From contig JAKOON010000110.1 in assembly GCA_022577435.1 (NCBI GenBank), positions 210,001 through 274,000 on the forward strand: DNA of 64,000 nucleotides, given 5' to 3'. The notes under the pieces were generated by a model. The model saw nothing but the letters and a program-made list of their open reading frames with translations. It was not told where the DNA came from and made no database searches. The stretch comes from Embiotoca jacksoni (Eukaryota; Chordata; Actinopteri; Embiotocidae). How positions within the stretch are numbered: position 1 is the stretch's first letter; the number at the start of each line of letters is the position of its first letter. The position numbers were made by a program, and so were the translations under genes. Shown piece by piece: positions 40,401 through 53,648 of this stretch.

Positions 40401-43400
40401 GTAATTGTGTGTAACTTTGTGTAACTGTGTGTAACTGTGTCACTGTGAAACTGTGTCACTGTGTAACTGTGTGTAAATGTGTAATTGTGTGTAACTGTGT
40501 GTCACAGTGTAAAACTGTGTCACTGTGTGTAACCATGTAATTGTGTGTAAATGTGTCACTGTTTGTAACTGTGTCACTGTGTGTAATCTTGTAATTGTGT
40601 GTAACTCTTTGTCACTGTGTGTCAACTTGTGTAACTGTGTAATTGTGTAACTGTGTGTAACTGTGTAATTGTGTGTAACTTTGTGTAACGGTGTCACTCT
40701 GTGTAACTGTAATTGTGTGTAACTTTGCGTAACTGTGTAACTGTGTGTCACTGTGTGTCATGGTGTGTAACTGTGTCGCTATGTGTAACCGTGTAATTGT
40801 TTGTAACTGTGTGTCACTGTGTCACTGTGTGTCACTGTGTGTAACCAAGTAACTGCGTGTAACTGTGTAATTGTGTAACTGTGTGTAACTGTGTAATTGT
40901 GTGTAACTTTGTGTAACTGTGTAACTGTGTGTCACAGGTTGTAACTGTGTAACCGTGTGTAACTGTGCCACTGTGTGTAACTGTGTCACTGTGTGTCACT
41001 GTGTGTCACTGTGCGTAACTGTGTCACTGTGTCACTGTGTGTCACTGTGTGTAACTGTGTCTCACTGTGTGTCACTGTGTGTAACCGTGTAACTTTGTGT
41101 AACTGCATGTAACTGTGTAACTGTGTAACTGCGTAATTGTGCGTAACTGTCTGTCACTGTGTGTAACTGTGTAATTGTGTAAATGTGTGCAACTGTGTGT
41201 AATTGTGTGTAACTGTGTAATTGCGTGTAACTTTGTGTAACTGTGTAACTGTGTGTCACTGTGTGTAACTGTGTCACTGTGTCACTGTGTTTAACTGTGT
41301 CACTGTTTGTAACTGTGTGCAACTGTGTAACTGTGTCACTGTGTGTAACTGCGTCACTGTGTCACTGTGTTTAACTGCGTCACTGTGTGTAACTGCGTAA
41401 CTTTGTGTAACTGCGTGTAACTGTGTAATTGTGTAACTGTGTGTAACTGTGTGTCACAGTGTGTAACTGTGTAACCGTGCAACTGTGTGTCAATGTGTGT
41501 AACTGTGTGTAACTGTGTCACTGTGTGTCACTGTGTAATCGTGTAACTTTGTGTAACTGCGTGTAACTGTGTAATTGTGTAACTGTGTGTAACTGTGTGT
41601 CACAGTGTGTAACTGTGTAACCGTGCAACTGTGTGTCAATGTGTGTAACTGTGTGTAACTGTGTCACTGTGTGTCACTGTGTAATCGTGTAACTTTGTGT
41701 AACTGCGTGTAACTGTGTAATTGTGTAACTGTGTAACTGCGTAATTTCGCGTAACTGTGTGTCACTGTGCATAACTGTGTGTCACTGTGTAACTGTGCGT
41801 AACTGTGTGCCACTGTGTGTCACAGTGTAACTGTGTGTCACTGTGTCACTGTGTGTCACCGTGTAACTGTGTGTAACTGTGTAAATGTGTAACTGTGTAT
41901 AACTGTGTAATTGTGTGTAACTTTGTGTAACTGTGTGTCACTTTGTGTAACTGTGTAACTGTGTGTAACTGTGTAATTGTGTGTAACTGTGTGTCACTGT
42001 AATTGTGTGTAACTGTGTGTCACTGTGTGTAACTGTGTGACTGTGTGTAACCGTGCAACTGTGTGTAACTGTAATTGTGTGTAACTTTGTGTAACTGTGT
42101 CACTTTAATTGTTTGTAACTTTGTGTAACTGTGTGACTGAGTGTAACAGTGTCACTGTTTGTAACTGTTTCATAGTGTGTAACTGTGTCATAGTGTGTAA
42201 CTGTGTCAAAGTGTGTAACTGTGTAATTGTGTGTAACTTTGTGTAACTGTAACTGTGTGTCACTGTGTGTAACGGTGTCACTGTGTAACTGTGTGTGACT
42301 GTGTCACTGTGTGTCACTGTGTGTAACTGTGTAAATGTGTGTAACTTTGCGTAACTGTGTCACTGTGTGTAACTGTGTCACTGTGTAACTGTGTGACTGT
42401 GTCAGTGTGTGTAACTGTGTGTAACTGTGTCTCACTGTGTCACTGTGTGTCACCGTGTAACTGTGTAACTGTGTAAATGTGTAACTGTGTAATTGTGTGT
42501 AACTTTGTGTAACTGTGTGTCACTTTGTGTAACTGCGTAATTGTGCGTAACTGTGTGTCACTGTGTGTAACTGTTATTGTGTAACTGTTTGTAACTGTGT
42601 CACTGTGTGTAACCGTGAAACTGTGTGTAACTGTAATTGTGTAACTGTGTCACTGTGTGTAACTGTGTCACTGTGTAACTGTGTGTAACTGTGTAATTGT
42701 GTGTAACTGTGTGTCACTTTGTAATTGTGTGTAACTGTGTGTCACTGTGTGTAACTGTGTCACTGTGTGTAACTGTGTCTCACTGTGTCACTGTGTGTCA
42801 CCGTGTAACTGTGTAACTGTGTAACTGTGTAATTGTGTGTAACTGTGTAATTGTGTGTAACTTTGTGTAACTGTGTGTCACTTTGTGTAACTGTGTAACT
42901 GTGTGTAACTGTGCAATTGTGTGTAACTGTGTGTCACTGTAATTGTGTGTCACTGTGCGTAACTGTGTAATTGTGTAACTGTGTGTAACTGTGTGTAACT
43001 GTGTTACTGTGTGTAACTGTGTCACTGTGTGTAACTGCGTAATTGTGCGTAACTGTGTGTCACTGTGTGTAACTGTTATTGTGTAACTGTTTGTAACTGT
43101 GTGTAACTGTGTCACTGTGTGTAACTGTGTCACTGTGTAACTGTGTGTAACTGTGTAATTGTGTGTAACTGTGTGTCACTTTGTAATTGTGTGTAACTGT
43201 GTGTCACTGTGTGTAACTGTGTCACTGTGTGTAACCGTGTAACTGTGTGTAACTGTAATTGTGTAACTTTGTAAATGCATAACTGTGTAATTGTGTGTAA
43301 CTTTGCGTAACTGTGTAACTGTGTGTAACTGTGTCACTGTAATTGTGTAACTTTGTAATTGCGTAACTGTGTAATTGTGTGTAACTTTGTGTAATTGTGT

Positions 43401-46400
43401 GACTTTGTGTAACTGTGTCACTGTTTGTAACTGTGTCATAGTGTGTAACTGTGTAATAGCGTGTAACTGTGTCACAGTGTAACTGTGTGTAACTGTATCA
43501 CTGTGTGTAGCTGTGTAATTGTGTGTAACTTTGTGTAACTGTAACTGTGTGTCACTGTGTGTAACTGTGTTACTGTGTAACTGCGTGTGACTGTGTCACT
43601 GTGTGTCACTGTGTGTCACTGTGTAACTGTGTCACTGTGTGTAACCATGTAATTGTGTGTAAATGTGTCACGGTTTGTAACTGTGTGTCACTGTGTGTAA
43701 CCGTGTAATTGTGTGTAACTGTTTGTCAATGTGTGTCACCGTGTGTAACTGTGTAATTGTGTAACTGTGTGTAACTGTGTAATTGTGTGTAACTTTGTGT
43801 AACTGTGTCACTCCGTGTAACTGTGTAATTGTGTGTAACTGTGTCACTGTGTGTAACCATGTAATTGTGTGTAAGTGTGTCACTGTTTGTAACTATGTGT
43901 CATAGTGTAACTGTGTCACTATGTGTAACCGTGTAATTGTGTGTAACTGTGTGTCACTGTGTGTAACTGTGTCACTGTGTGTAACCATGTCACTGTGTGT
44001 AACTGTGTGTCACTGTGTGTAACCGTGTGTCACTGTGTGTCATGTGTGTTACCGTGTGTCACTGTGTAACTGTGCGTAACTGTGTAATTGTGTAACTGTG
44101 TGTAACTGTGTAATTGTGTGTAACTTTGTGTAACTGTGTAACTGTGTAATTGTGTGTAACTATGTGTAACTGTGTAACTGTGTGTCACTGTGTGTAACTG
44201 TGTCACTGTGTGTAACTGAGTCACTATTTGTAACTGTGTATAACCGGGTCAATGTTTGTAACTGTGTCACAGTGTGTAACTGTGTGTCACAGTGTAACTG
44301 GGTGTAACTGTGTCACTGTGTCACTGTATGTAACCGTGTGTCACTGTGTGTAACCGTGTGTCACCGTGTAACTATGTGTAACTGTGTCACTGTGTGTAAC
44401 TATGTGTCACTGTGTGTCACTGTGTGTAACTGTGTAACGGTGTAACTGTGTAATTGTGTGTAACTGTGTGTCACTGTGTGTCACGGTGTATCACTGTGTG
44501 TAACCGTGTAACTGTGTAACTGCGTATAACTGTGTAATTGTGTGTAACTGTGTGTCACTGTGTGTCACGGTGTATCACTGTGTGTAACCGTGGAACTGTG
44601 TGTAACTGTGTAATTGTGTGTAACTTTGTGTAACTGTGTAATTGTGTCACTGTGTTTAACTGTGCAATTGTGTGTAACTGTAACTGCGTGGAACTGTGTC
44701 ACTGTGTGTAGCTGTGTGTAACTGTGTAATTGTGTGTAACTTTGTGTAACTGTGTGTAACTGTGTCACTGTGAAACTGTGTCACTGTGTAACTGTGTGTA
44801 AATGTGTAATTGTGTGTAACTGTGTGTCACAGTGTAACTGTGTCACTGTGTGTAACCATGTAATTGTGTGTAAATGTGTCACTGTTTGTAACTGTGTGTC
44901 ACTGTGTGTAATTGTGTGTAACTGTTTGTCAATTTGTGTCACCGTGTGTAACTGTGTAATTGTGTAACTGTGTGTAACTGTGTAATTGTGTGTAACTTTG
45001 TGTAACTGTGTCACTCTGTGTAACTGTGTAATTGTGTGTAACTTTGCGTACCTGTGTAACGGTGTGTCACTGTGTGTCATGGTGTGTATCTGTGTGTCAC
45101 AGTGTAACGGTTTGTAACTGTGTCACTGTGTGTAACCGTGTGTCACTGTGTCACTATGTGTAACCGTGTAATTGTTTGTAACTGTGTCACTGTGTCACTG
45201 TGTGTCACTGTGTGTAACCGAGTAACTGTGTGTAACTGTGTAATTGTGTAACTGTGTGTAACTTTGTGTAACTGTGTGTCACAGTGTGTAACTGCGTAAT
45301 TGTGCGTAACTGTCTGTCACTGTGTGTAACTGTGCGTAACTGTGTAATTGTGTAAATGTGTGCAACTGTGTGTAACTGTGTGTAACTGTGTAATTGCGTG
45401 TAACTTTGTCTAACTGTGTAACTGTGTGTCACTGTGTGTAACTGTGTAACTGTGTGTAACTGAGTGTAACTGTGTAACTTTGTGTCACTGTGTGTAACTG
45501 TGTCACTGTTTGTAACTGTATGTAACTGGGTCACTGTTTGTAACTGTGTCACAGTGTGTAACTGTGTGTCACAGTGTAACTGGGTGTAACTGTGTCACTG
45601 TATGTAACCGTGTGTCACTGTGTGTAACCATGTAATTGTGTGTAACTCTGTGCAACTGTGTGTCACGGTGTGTAACTGTGTGTCACTGTGTGTAACCGTG
45701 TGTCACCGTGTAACTATGTGTAACTGTGTCACTGTGTGTAACTACGTGTCACTGTGTCACTGTGTGTCACTGTGTGTAACTGTGTAACTGTGTAACTGCG
45801 TGTAACTGTGTAATTGTGTGTAACTGTGTGTCACTGTGTGTCACGGTGTGTCACTGTGTGTAACCGTGTAACTGTGTAACTGTGTGTAACTGTGTAATTG
45901 TGTGTAACTTTGTGTAACTGTGTAATTGTGTCACTGTGTGTAACTGTGCAATTGTGTGTAACTGTAACTGCGTGCAACTGTGTCACTGTGTGTAACTGTG
46001 TGTAACTGTGTAATTGTGTGTAACTTTGTGTAACTGTGTGTAACTGTGTCACTGTGAAACTGTGTCACTGTGTAACTGTGTGTAAATGTGTAATTGTGTG
46101 TAACTGTGTGTCACAGTGTAAAACTGTGTCACTGTGTGTAACCATGTAATTGTGTGTAAATGTGTCACTGTTTGTAACTGTGTCACTGTGTGTAATCTTG
46201 TAATTGTGTGTAACTCTTTGTCACTGTGTGTCAACTTGTGTAACTGTGTAATTGTGTAACTGTGTGTAACTGTGTAATTGTGTGTAACTTTGTGTAACGG
46301 TGTCACTCTGTGTAACTGTAATTGTGTGTAACTTTGCGTAACTGTGTAACTGTGTGTCACTGTGTGTCATGGTGTGTAACTGTGTGTTACAGTGTAACTG

Positions 46401-49400
46401 TTTGTAACTGTGTCACTGTGTGTAACCGTGTGTCACTGTGTCGCTATGTGTAACCGTGTAATTGTTTGTAACTGTGTGTCACTGTGTCACTGTGTGTCAC
46501 TGTGTGTAACCAAGTAACTGCGTGTAACTGTGTAATTGTGTAACTGTGTGTAACTGTGTAATTGTGTGTAACTTTGTGTAACTGTGTAACTGTGTGTCAC
46601 AGGTTGTAACTGTGTAACCGTGTGTAACTGTGCCACTGTGTGTAACTGTGTCACTGTGTGTCACTGTGTGTCACTGTGCGTAACTGTGTCACTGTGTCAC
46701 TGTGTGTCACTGTGTGTAACTGTGTCTCACTGTGTGTCACTGTGTGTAACCGTGTAACTTTGTGTAACTGCATGTAACTGTGTAACTGTGTAACTGCGTA
46801 ATTGTGCGTAACTGTCTGTCACTGTGTGTAACTGTGTAATTGTGTAAATGTGTGCAACTGTGTGTAATTGTGTGTAACTGTGTAATTGCGTGTAACTTTG
46901 TGTAACTGTGTAACTGTGTGTCACTGTGTGTAACTGTGTCACTGTGTCACTGTGTTTAACTGTGTCACTGTTTGTAACTGTGTGCAACTGTGTAACTGTG
47001 TCACTGTGTGTAACTGCGTCACTGTGTCACTGTGTTTAACTGCGTCACTGTGTGTAACTGCGTAACTTTGTGTAACTGCGTGTAACTGTGTAATTGTGTA
47101 ACTGTGTGTAACTGTGTGTCACAGTGTGTAACTGTGTAACCGTGCAACTGTGTGTCAATGTGTGTAACTGTGTGTAACTGTGTCACTGTGTGTCACTGTG
47201 TAATCGTGTAACTTTGTGTAACTGCGTGTAACTGTGTAATTGTGTAACTGTGTGTAACTGTGTGTCACAGTGTGTAACTGTGTAACCGTGCAACTGTGTG
47301 TCAATGTGTGTAACTGTGTGTAACTGTGTCACTGTGTGTCACTGTGTAATCGTGTAACTTTGTGTAACTGCGTGTAACTGTGTAATTGTGTAACTGTGTA
47401 ACTGCGTAATTTCGCGTAACTGTGTGTCACTGTGCATAACTGTGTGTCACTGTGTAACTGTGCGTAACTGTGTGCCACTGTGTGTCACAGTGTAACTGTG
47501 TGTCACTGTGTCACTGTGTGTCACCGTGTAACTGTGTGTAACTGTGTAAATGTGTAACTGTGTATAACTGTGTAATTGTGTGTAACTTTGTGTAACTGTG
47601 TGTCACTTTGTGTAACTGTGTAAATGTGTGTAACTGTGTAATTGTGTGTAACTGTGTGTCACTGTAATTGTGTGTAACTGTGTGTCACTGTGTGTAACTG
47701 TGTGACTGTGTGTAACCGTGCAACTGTGTGTAACTGTAATTGTGTGTAACTTTGTGTAACTGTGTCACTTTAATTGTTTGTAACTTTGTGTAACTGTGTG
47801 ACTGAGTGTAACAGTGTCACTGTTTGTAACTGTTTCATAGTGTGTAACTGTGTCATAGTGTGTAACTGTGTCAAAGTGTGTAACTGTGTAATTTGTGTGT
47901 AACTTTGTGTAACTGTAACTGTGTGTCACTGTGTGTAACGGTGTCACTGTGTAACTGTGTGTGACTGTGTCACTGTGTGTCACTGTGTGTAACTGTGTAA
48001 ATGTGTGTAACTTTGCGTAACTGTGTCACTGTGTGTAACTGTGTCACTGTGTAACTGTGTGACTGTGTCAGTGTGTGTAACTGTGTGTAACTGTGTCTCA
48101 CTGTGTCACTGTGTGTCACCGTGTAACTGTGTAACTGTGTAAATGTGTAACTGTGTAATTGTGTGTAACTTTGTGTAACTGTGTGTCACTTTGTGTAACT
48201 GCGTAATTGTGCGTAACTGTGTGTCACTGTGTGTAACTGTTATTGTGTAACTGTTTGTAACTGTGTCACTGTGTGTAACCGTGAAACTGTGTGTAACTGT
48301 AATTGTGTAACTGTGTCACTGTGTGTAACTGTGTCACTGTGTAACTGTGTGTAACTGTGTAATTGTGTGTAACTGTGTGTCACTTTGTAATTGTGTGTAA
48401 CTGTGTGTCACTGTGTGTAACTGTGTCACTGTGTGTAACTGTGTCTCACTGTGTCACTGTGTGTCACCGTGTAACTGTGTAACTGTGTAATTGTGTGTAA
48501 CTGTGTAATTGTGTGTAACTTTGTGTAACTGTGTGTCACTTTGTGTAACTGTGTAACTGTGTGTAACTGTGCAATTGTGTGTAACTGTGTGTCACTGTAA
48601 TTGTGTGTCACTGTGCGTAACTGTGTAATTGTGTAACTGTGTGTAACTGTGTGTAACTGTGTTACTGTGTGTAACTGTGTCACTGTGTGTAACTGCGTAA
48701 TTGTGCGTAACTGTGTGTCACTGTGTGTAACTGTTATTGTGTAACTGTTTGTAACTGTGTGTAACTGTGTCACTGTGTGTAACTGTGTCACTGTGTAACT
48801 GTGTGTAACTGTGTAATTGTGTGTAACTGTGTGTCACTTTGTAATTGTGTGTAACTGTGTGTCACTGTGTGTAACTGTGTCACTGTGTGTAACCGTGTAA
48901 CTGTGTGTAACTGTAATTGTGTAACTTTGTAAATGCATAACTGTGTAATTGTGTGTAACTTTGCGTAACTGTGTAACTGTGTGTAACTGTGTCACTGTAA
49001 TTGTGTAACTTTGTAATTGCGTAACTGTGTAATTGTGTGTAACTTTGTGTAATTGTGTGACTTTGTGTAACTGTGTCACTGTTTGTAACTGTGTCATAGT
49101 GTGTAACTGTGTAATAGCGTGTAACTGTGTCACAGTGTAACTGTGTGTAACTGTATCACTGTGTGTAGCTGTGTAATTGTGTGTAACTTTGTGTAACTGT
49201 AACTGTGTGTCACTGTGTGTAACTGTGTTACTGTGTAACTGCGTGTGACTGTGTCACTGTGTGTCACTGTGTGTCACTGTGTGTGACTGTGTCTCACTGT
49301 GTCTCACTGTAATTGTGTGTAACTGTGTGTCACTGTGTGTAACTGTGTCACTGTGTAACTTTAATTGTTTGTAACTTTGTGTAACTGTGTGACTGCGTGT

Positions 49401-52400
49401 AACAGTGTCACTGTTTTTAACTGTGTCATAGTGTGTAACTGTGTCATCGTGTGTAACTGTGTCACAGTGTGTAACTGTGTGTAACTGTGTCACTGTGTGT
49501 AACTGTGTAATTGTGTGTAACTTTGTGTAACTGTAACTGTGTGTCACTGTGTGTAACTGTGTCACTGTGTAACTGTGTCACAGTGTGTAACTGTGTGTAA
49601 CTGTGCCACTGTGTGTAAATGTGTCACTGTGTGTCACTGTGAGGAACTGTGTCACTGTGTGTAACTGTGTCACTGTGTGTCACTGTGTGTAACTGTGTCT
49701 CACTGTGTGTAACCGTGTAACTTTGTGTAACTGCATGTAACTGTGTAACTGCGTAATTGTGCGTAACTGTCTGTCACTGTGTGTAACTGTGTGTAACTGT
49801 TTAATTGTGTAAATGTGTGCAACTGTGTGTAACTGTGTGTAACTGTGTAATTGCGTGTAACTTTGTGTAACTGTGTAACTGTGTGTCACTGTGTGTAACT
49901 GTGTCACTGTGTAACTGTGTCACTGTGTGTAACTGCGTAACTTTGTGTAACTGCGTGTAACTGTGTAATTGTGTAACTGTGTAACTGCGTAATTGCGCGT
50001 AACTGTGTGTCACTGTGCATAACTGTGTGTCACTGTGTAACTGTGTGTAACCGTGAAACTGTGTGTAACTGTAATTGTGTAACTGTGTCACTGTGTGTAA
50101 CTGTGTCACTGTGTAACTGTGTGTAACTGTGTAATTGTGTGTAACTGTGTGTCACTTTGTAATTGTGTGTAACTGTGTGTCACTGTGTGTAACTGTGTCA
50201 CTGTGTGTAACCGTGTAACTGTGTGTAACTGTAATTGTGTAACTTTGTAAATGCGTAACTGTGTAATTGTGTGTAACTTTGCGTAACTGTGTAACTGTGT
50301 GTAACTGTGTCACTGTGTAACTTTAATTGTGTAACTTTGTAATTGCGTAACTGTGTAATTGTGTGTAACTTTGTGTAACTGTGTGACTTTGTGTAACTGC
50401 GTCACTGTTTGTAACTGTGTCATAGTGTGTAACTGTGTAATAGCGTGTAACTGTGTCACAGTGTGTAACTGTGTCATAGTGTGTAACTGTGTCACAGTGT
50501 GTAACTGTGTGTAACTGTGTCACTGTGTGTAACTGTGTAATTGTGTGTAACTTTGTGTAACTGTAACTGTGTGTCACTGTGTGTAACTGTGTCACTGTGT
50601 AACTGTGTCACAGTGTGTAACTGTGTAACCGTGTGTAACTGTGCCACTGTGTGTAAATGTGTCACTGTGTGTCACTGTGAGTAACTGTGTCACTGTGTGT
50701 AACTGTGTCACTGTGTGTCACTGTGTGTAACCGTGTAACTTTGTGTAACTGCATGTAACTGTGTAACTGCGTAATTGTGCGTAACTGTCTGTCACTGTGT
50801 GTAACTGTGTGTAACTGTTTAATTGTGTAAATGTGTGCAACTGTGTGTAACTGTGTGTAACTGTGTAATTGCGTGTAACTTTGTGTAACTGTGTAACTGT
50901 GTGTCACTGTGTCACTGTGTGTAACTGCGTAACTTTGTGTAACTGCGTGTAACTGTGTAATTGTGTAACTGTGTAACTGCGTAATTGCGCGTAACTGTGT
51001 GTCACTGTGCATAACTGTGTGTCACTGTGTAACTGTGCGTCACTGTGTGTCACTGTGTGTCACTGTGTGTCACAGTGTCACTGTGTGTCACTGTGTGTCA
51101 CCGTGTAACTGTGTAATTCTGTAACTGTGTGTAACTGTGTAACTTTGTGTAACTGTGTGTAACTGTGTAATTGTGTGTAACTGTGTGTCACTGTAATTGT
51201 GTGTAACTGTGTGTCACTGTGTGTAAGTGTGTCACTGTGTAACTTTAATTGTTTGTAACTTTGTGTAACTGTGTGACTGCGTGTAACAGTGTCACTGTTT
51301 GTAACTGTGTCATAGTGTGTAACTGTGTCACAGTGTGTAACTGTGTGTAACTGTGTCACTGTGTGTAACTGTGTAATTGTGTGTAACTTTGTGTAACTGT
51401 AACTGTGTGTCACTGTGTGTAACTGTGTCACTGTGTAACTGCGTGTGACCGTGTCACTGTGTGGCACTGTGTGTAACTGTGTAAATGTGTGTAACTTTGT
51501 GTAACTGTGTGTCACTGTGTGTAACTGTGTCACTGTGTAACTTTGTGACTGTGTCAGTGTGTGTAACTGCGTGTCACTGTGTGTCACTGTGTGTAACTGT
51601 GTCTCACTGTGTCTCACTGTAATTGTGTGTAACTGTGTGTCACTGTGTGTAACTGTGTCACTGTTTTTAACTGTGTCATAGTGTGTAACTGTGTCATAGT
51701 GTGTAACTGTGTCACAGTGTGTAACTGTGTGTAACTGTGTCACTGTGTGAAACTGTGTAATTGTGTGTAACTTTGTGTAACTGTAACTGTGTGTCACTGT
51801 GTGTAACTGTGTCACTGTGTAACTGTGTGTGACTGTGTCAATGTGTGTCACTGTGTGTAACTGTGTAAATGTGTGTAACTTTGTGTAACTGTGTGTCACT
51901 GTGTGTAACTGTGTCACTGTGTAACTGTGTGACTGTGTCAGTGTGTGTAACTGCGTGTCACTGTGTGTCACTGTGTGTAACTGTGTCTCACTGTGTGTCA
52001 CTGTGTGTAACCGTGTAACTTAGTGTAACTGCGTGTAACTGTGTCACTGTGTGTAACTGTGTGTAACTGTGTAATTGTGTAACTGTGTGTAACTGTGTAA
52101 TTGTGTAACTGTGTGTAACTGTGTCACTGTGTGTCACTGTGCGTAACTGTGTCACTGTGTGTCACTGTGCGTAACTGTGTCACTGTGTGTAACGGCGTGT
52201 CACTGTGTGTCACTGTGTGTAACTGTGTCTCAATGTGTGTAACTTTGTGTAACTGTGTGTAACTGTGTCACTGTGTAAAAGTGTAACTGTGTAACTGCGT
52301 GTAACTGTGTAACTGCGCGTAACTGTGTGTCACTGTGCATAACTGTGTGACTGTGTAACTGTGCGTCACTGTGTGTCACTGTGTGTCACAGTGTAACTGT

Positions 52401-53556
52401 GTGTCACTGTGTGTCACCGTGTAACTGTGTGTAACTGTGTAATTGTGTAACTGTGTAATTGTGTAACTGTGTGTAACTGTGTAATTGTGTGTAACTTTGT
52501 GTAACTGTGTGTCACTTTGTGTAACTGTGTAACTTTGTGTAACTGTGTGTAACTGTGTAATTGTGTGTAACTGTGTGTCACTGTAATTGTGTGTAACTGT
52601 GTGTCACTGTGGGTAACTGTGTGTAACTGTAATTGTGTAACTGTGTAATTGTGTAACTGTGTGTAACTGTGTCACTGTGTGTCATTGTGTGTAACCGTGT
52701 GTCACTGTGTCACTGTGTGTAACCGTGTAATTGTCTGTAACTGTGTGTCACTGTGTGTAACTGTGTAAGTGTGTAACTGTGTGTAATTGTGTAATTGTGT
52801 GTAACTTTGCGTAACTGTGTAACTGCGTGTAACTGTGTGTCACTGTGTGTCATGGTGTGTAACTGTGTGTCACAGTGTAACTGTTTGTAACTGCATCACT
52901 GTGTGTAACCGTGTGTCACTGTGTAACTCTGTGTAATTCTGTGCAACTGTGTGTCACTGTGTGTCACTGTGTGTTACTGCGTGTAACCGAGTAACTGAGT
53001 GTAACTGTGTAATTGTGTAACTGTGTGTAACTGTGTAATTGTGTAACTGTGTGTAACTGTGGGTAACTGTGTAACCGTGTGTAACTGTGTCACTGTGTAT
53101 AACTTTGTGTAACTGCGTGTAACTGTGTGTCACTGTGTGTCCCTGTTTGTAACTGTGTGTAACTGTGTCTCACTGCGTGTCACTGTGTGCAACCGCGTAA
53201 TTGTGCGTAACTGCGTGTCACTGCATGTAACTGTGTGTAACTGTGTGTAACTGTGTGTAACTGTGTAATTGCGTGTAACTTTGTGTCACTGTGTAACTGT
53301 GTGTCACTGTGTGTCACTGTGTGTAACTGTGTCACTGTGTGTAACTGTGTCACTGTGTAACTGTGTGTAACTGTGTGTAACCGTGTAATTGTGTGTAACT
53401 GTGTGTCACTGTGTGTAACTGCGTCACTGTGTGTAACCGTGTGTAACTGTGTGCAAAAACTCACATGTATCCTCTGAACCTCCTCAGGTCATTGTTGGGG
53501 TTCTCACACTCGATCCGACTGAGGAAGTTCTCAGGAGTCAACTCTTCACCCTGAAC

Positions 53557-53648
<92 letters not shown>

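Larger units (their letters stand above)
25681..53452. repeat. 27.8-kb TGTGTAACTG/TGTGTCACTG higher-order satellite in atp10d intron 4
   Basis: Tandem 8-10 bp monomers: TGTGTAACTG, TGTGTCACTG, TGTAATTG, TGTAACCG, TGTAACTT and variants. It makes up almost the whole 28,643-bp intron between coding exons 4 and 5. Higher-order copies are near-identical: two 3,084-bp blocks (about 26575-29658 and 29659-32742), then three 5.3-5.6-kb blocks starting near 32743, 38360 and 43625. The tail (49270-53452) is more irregular. The array ends about 12 bases inside the exon 4 donor. Dozens of short [12 protein letters not shown] frames arise from it, and none is a gene. Confidence 0.97.

Noticed and set aside
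25674..53464. Dozens of frames rich in TQLHTVTQ or CNCVTVCN that look like repeat proteins
   Set aside because: They follow directly from translating the 8-10 bp monomers, occur in many frames, and recur only because the DNA blocks are duplicated. No start context, no domain, inside an intron.
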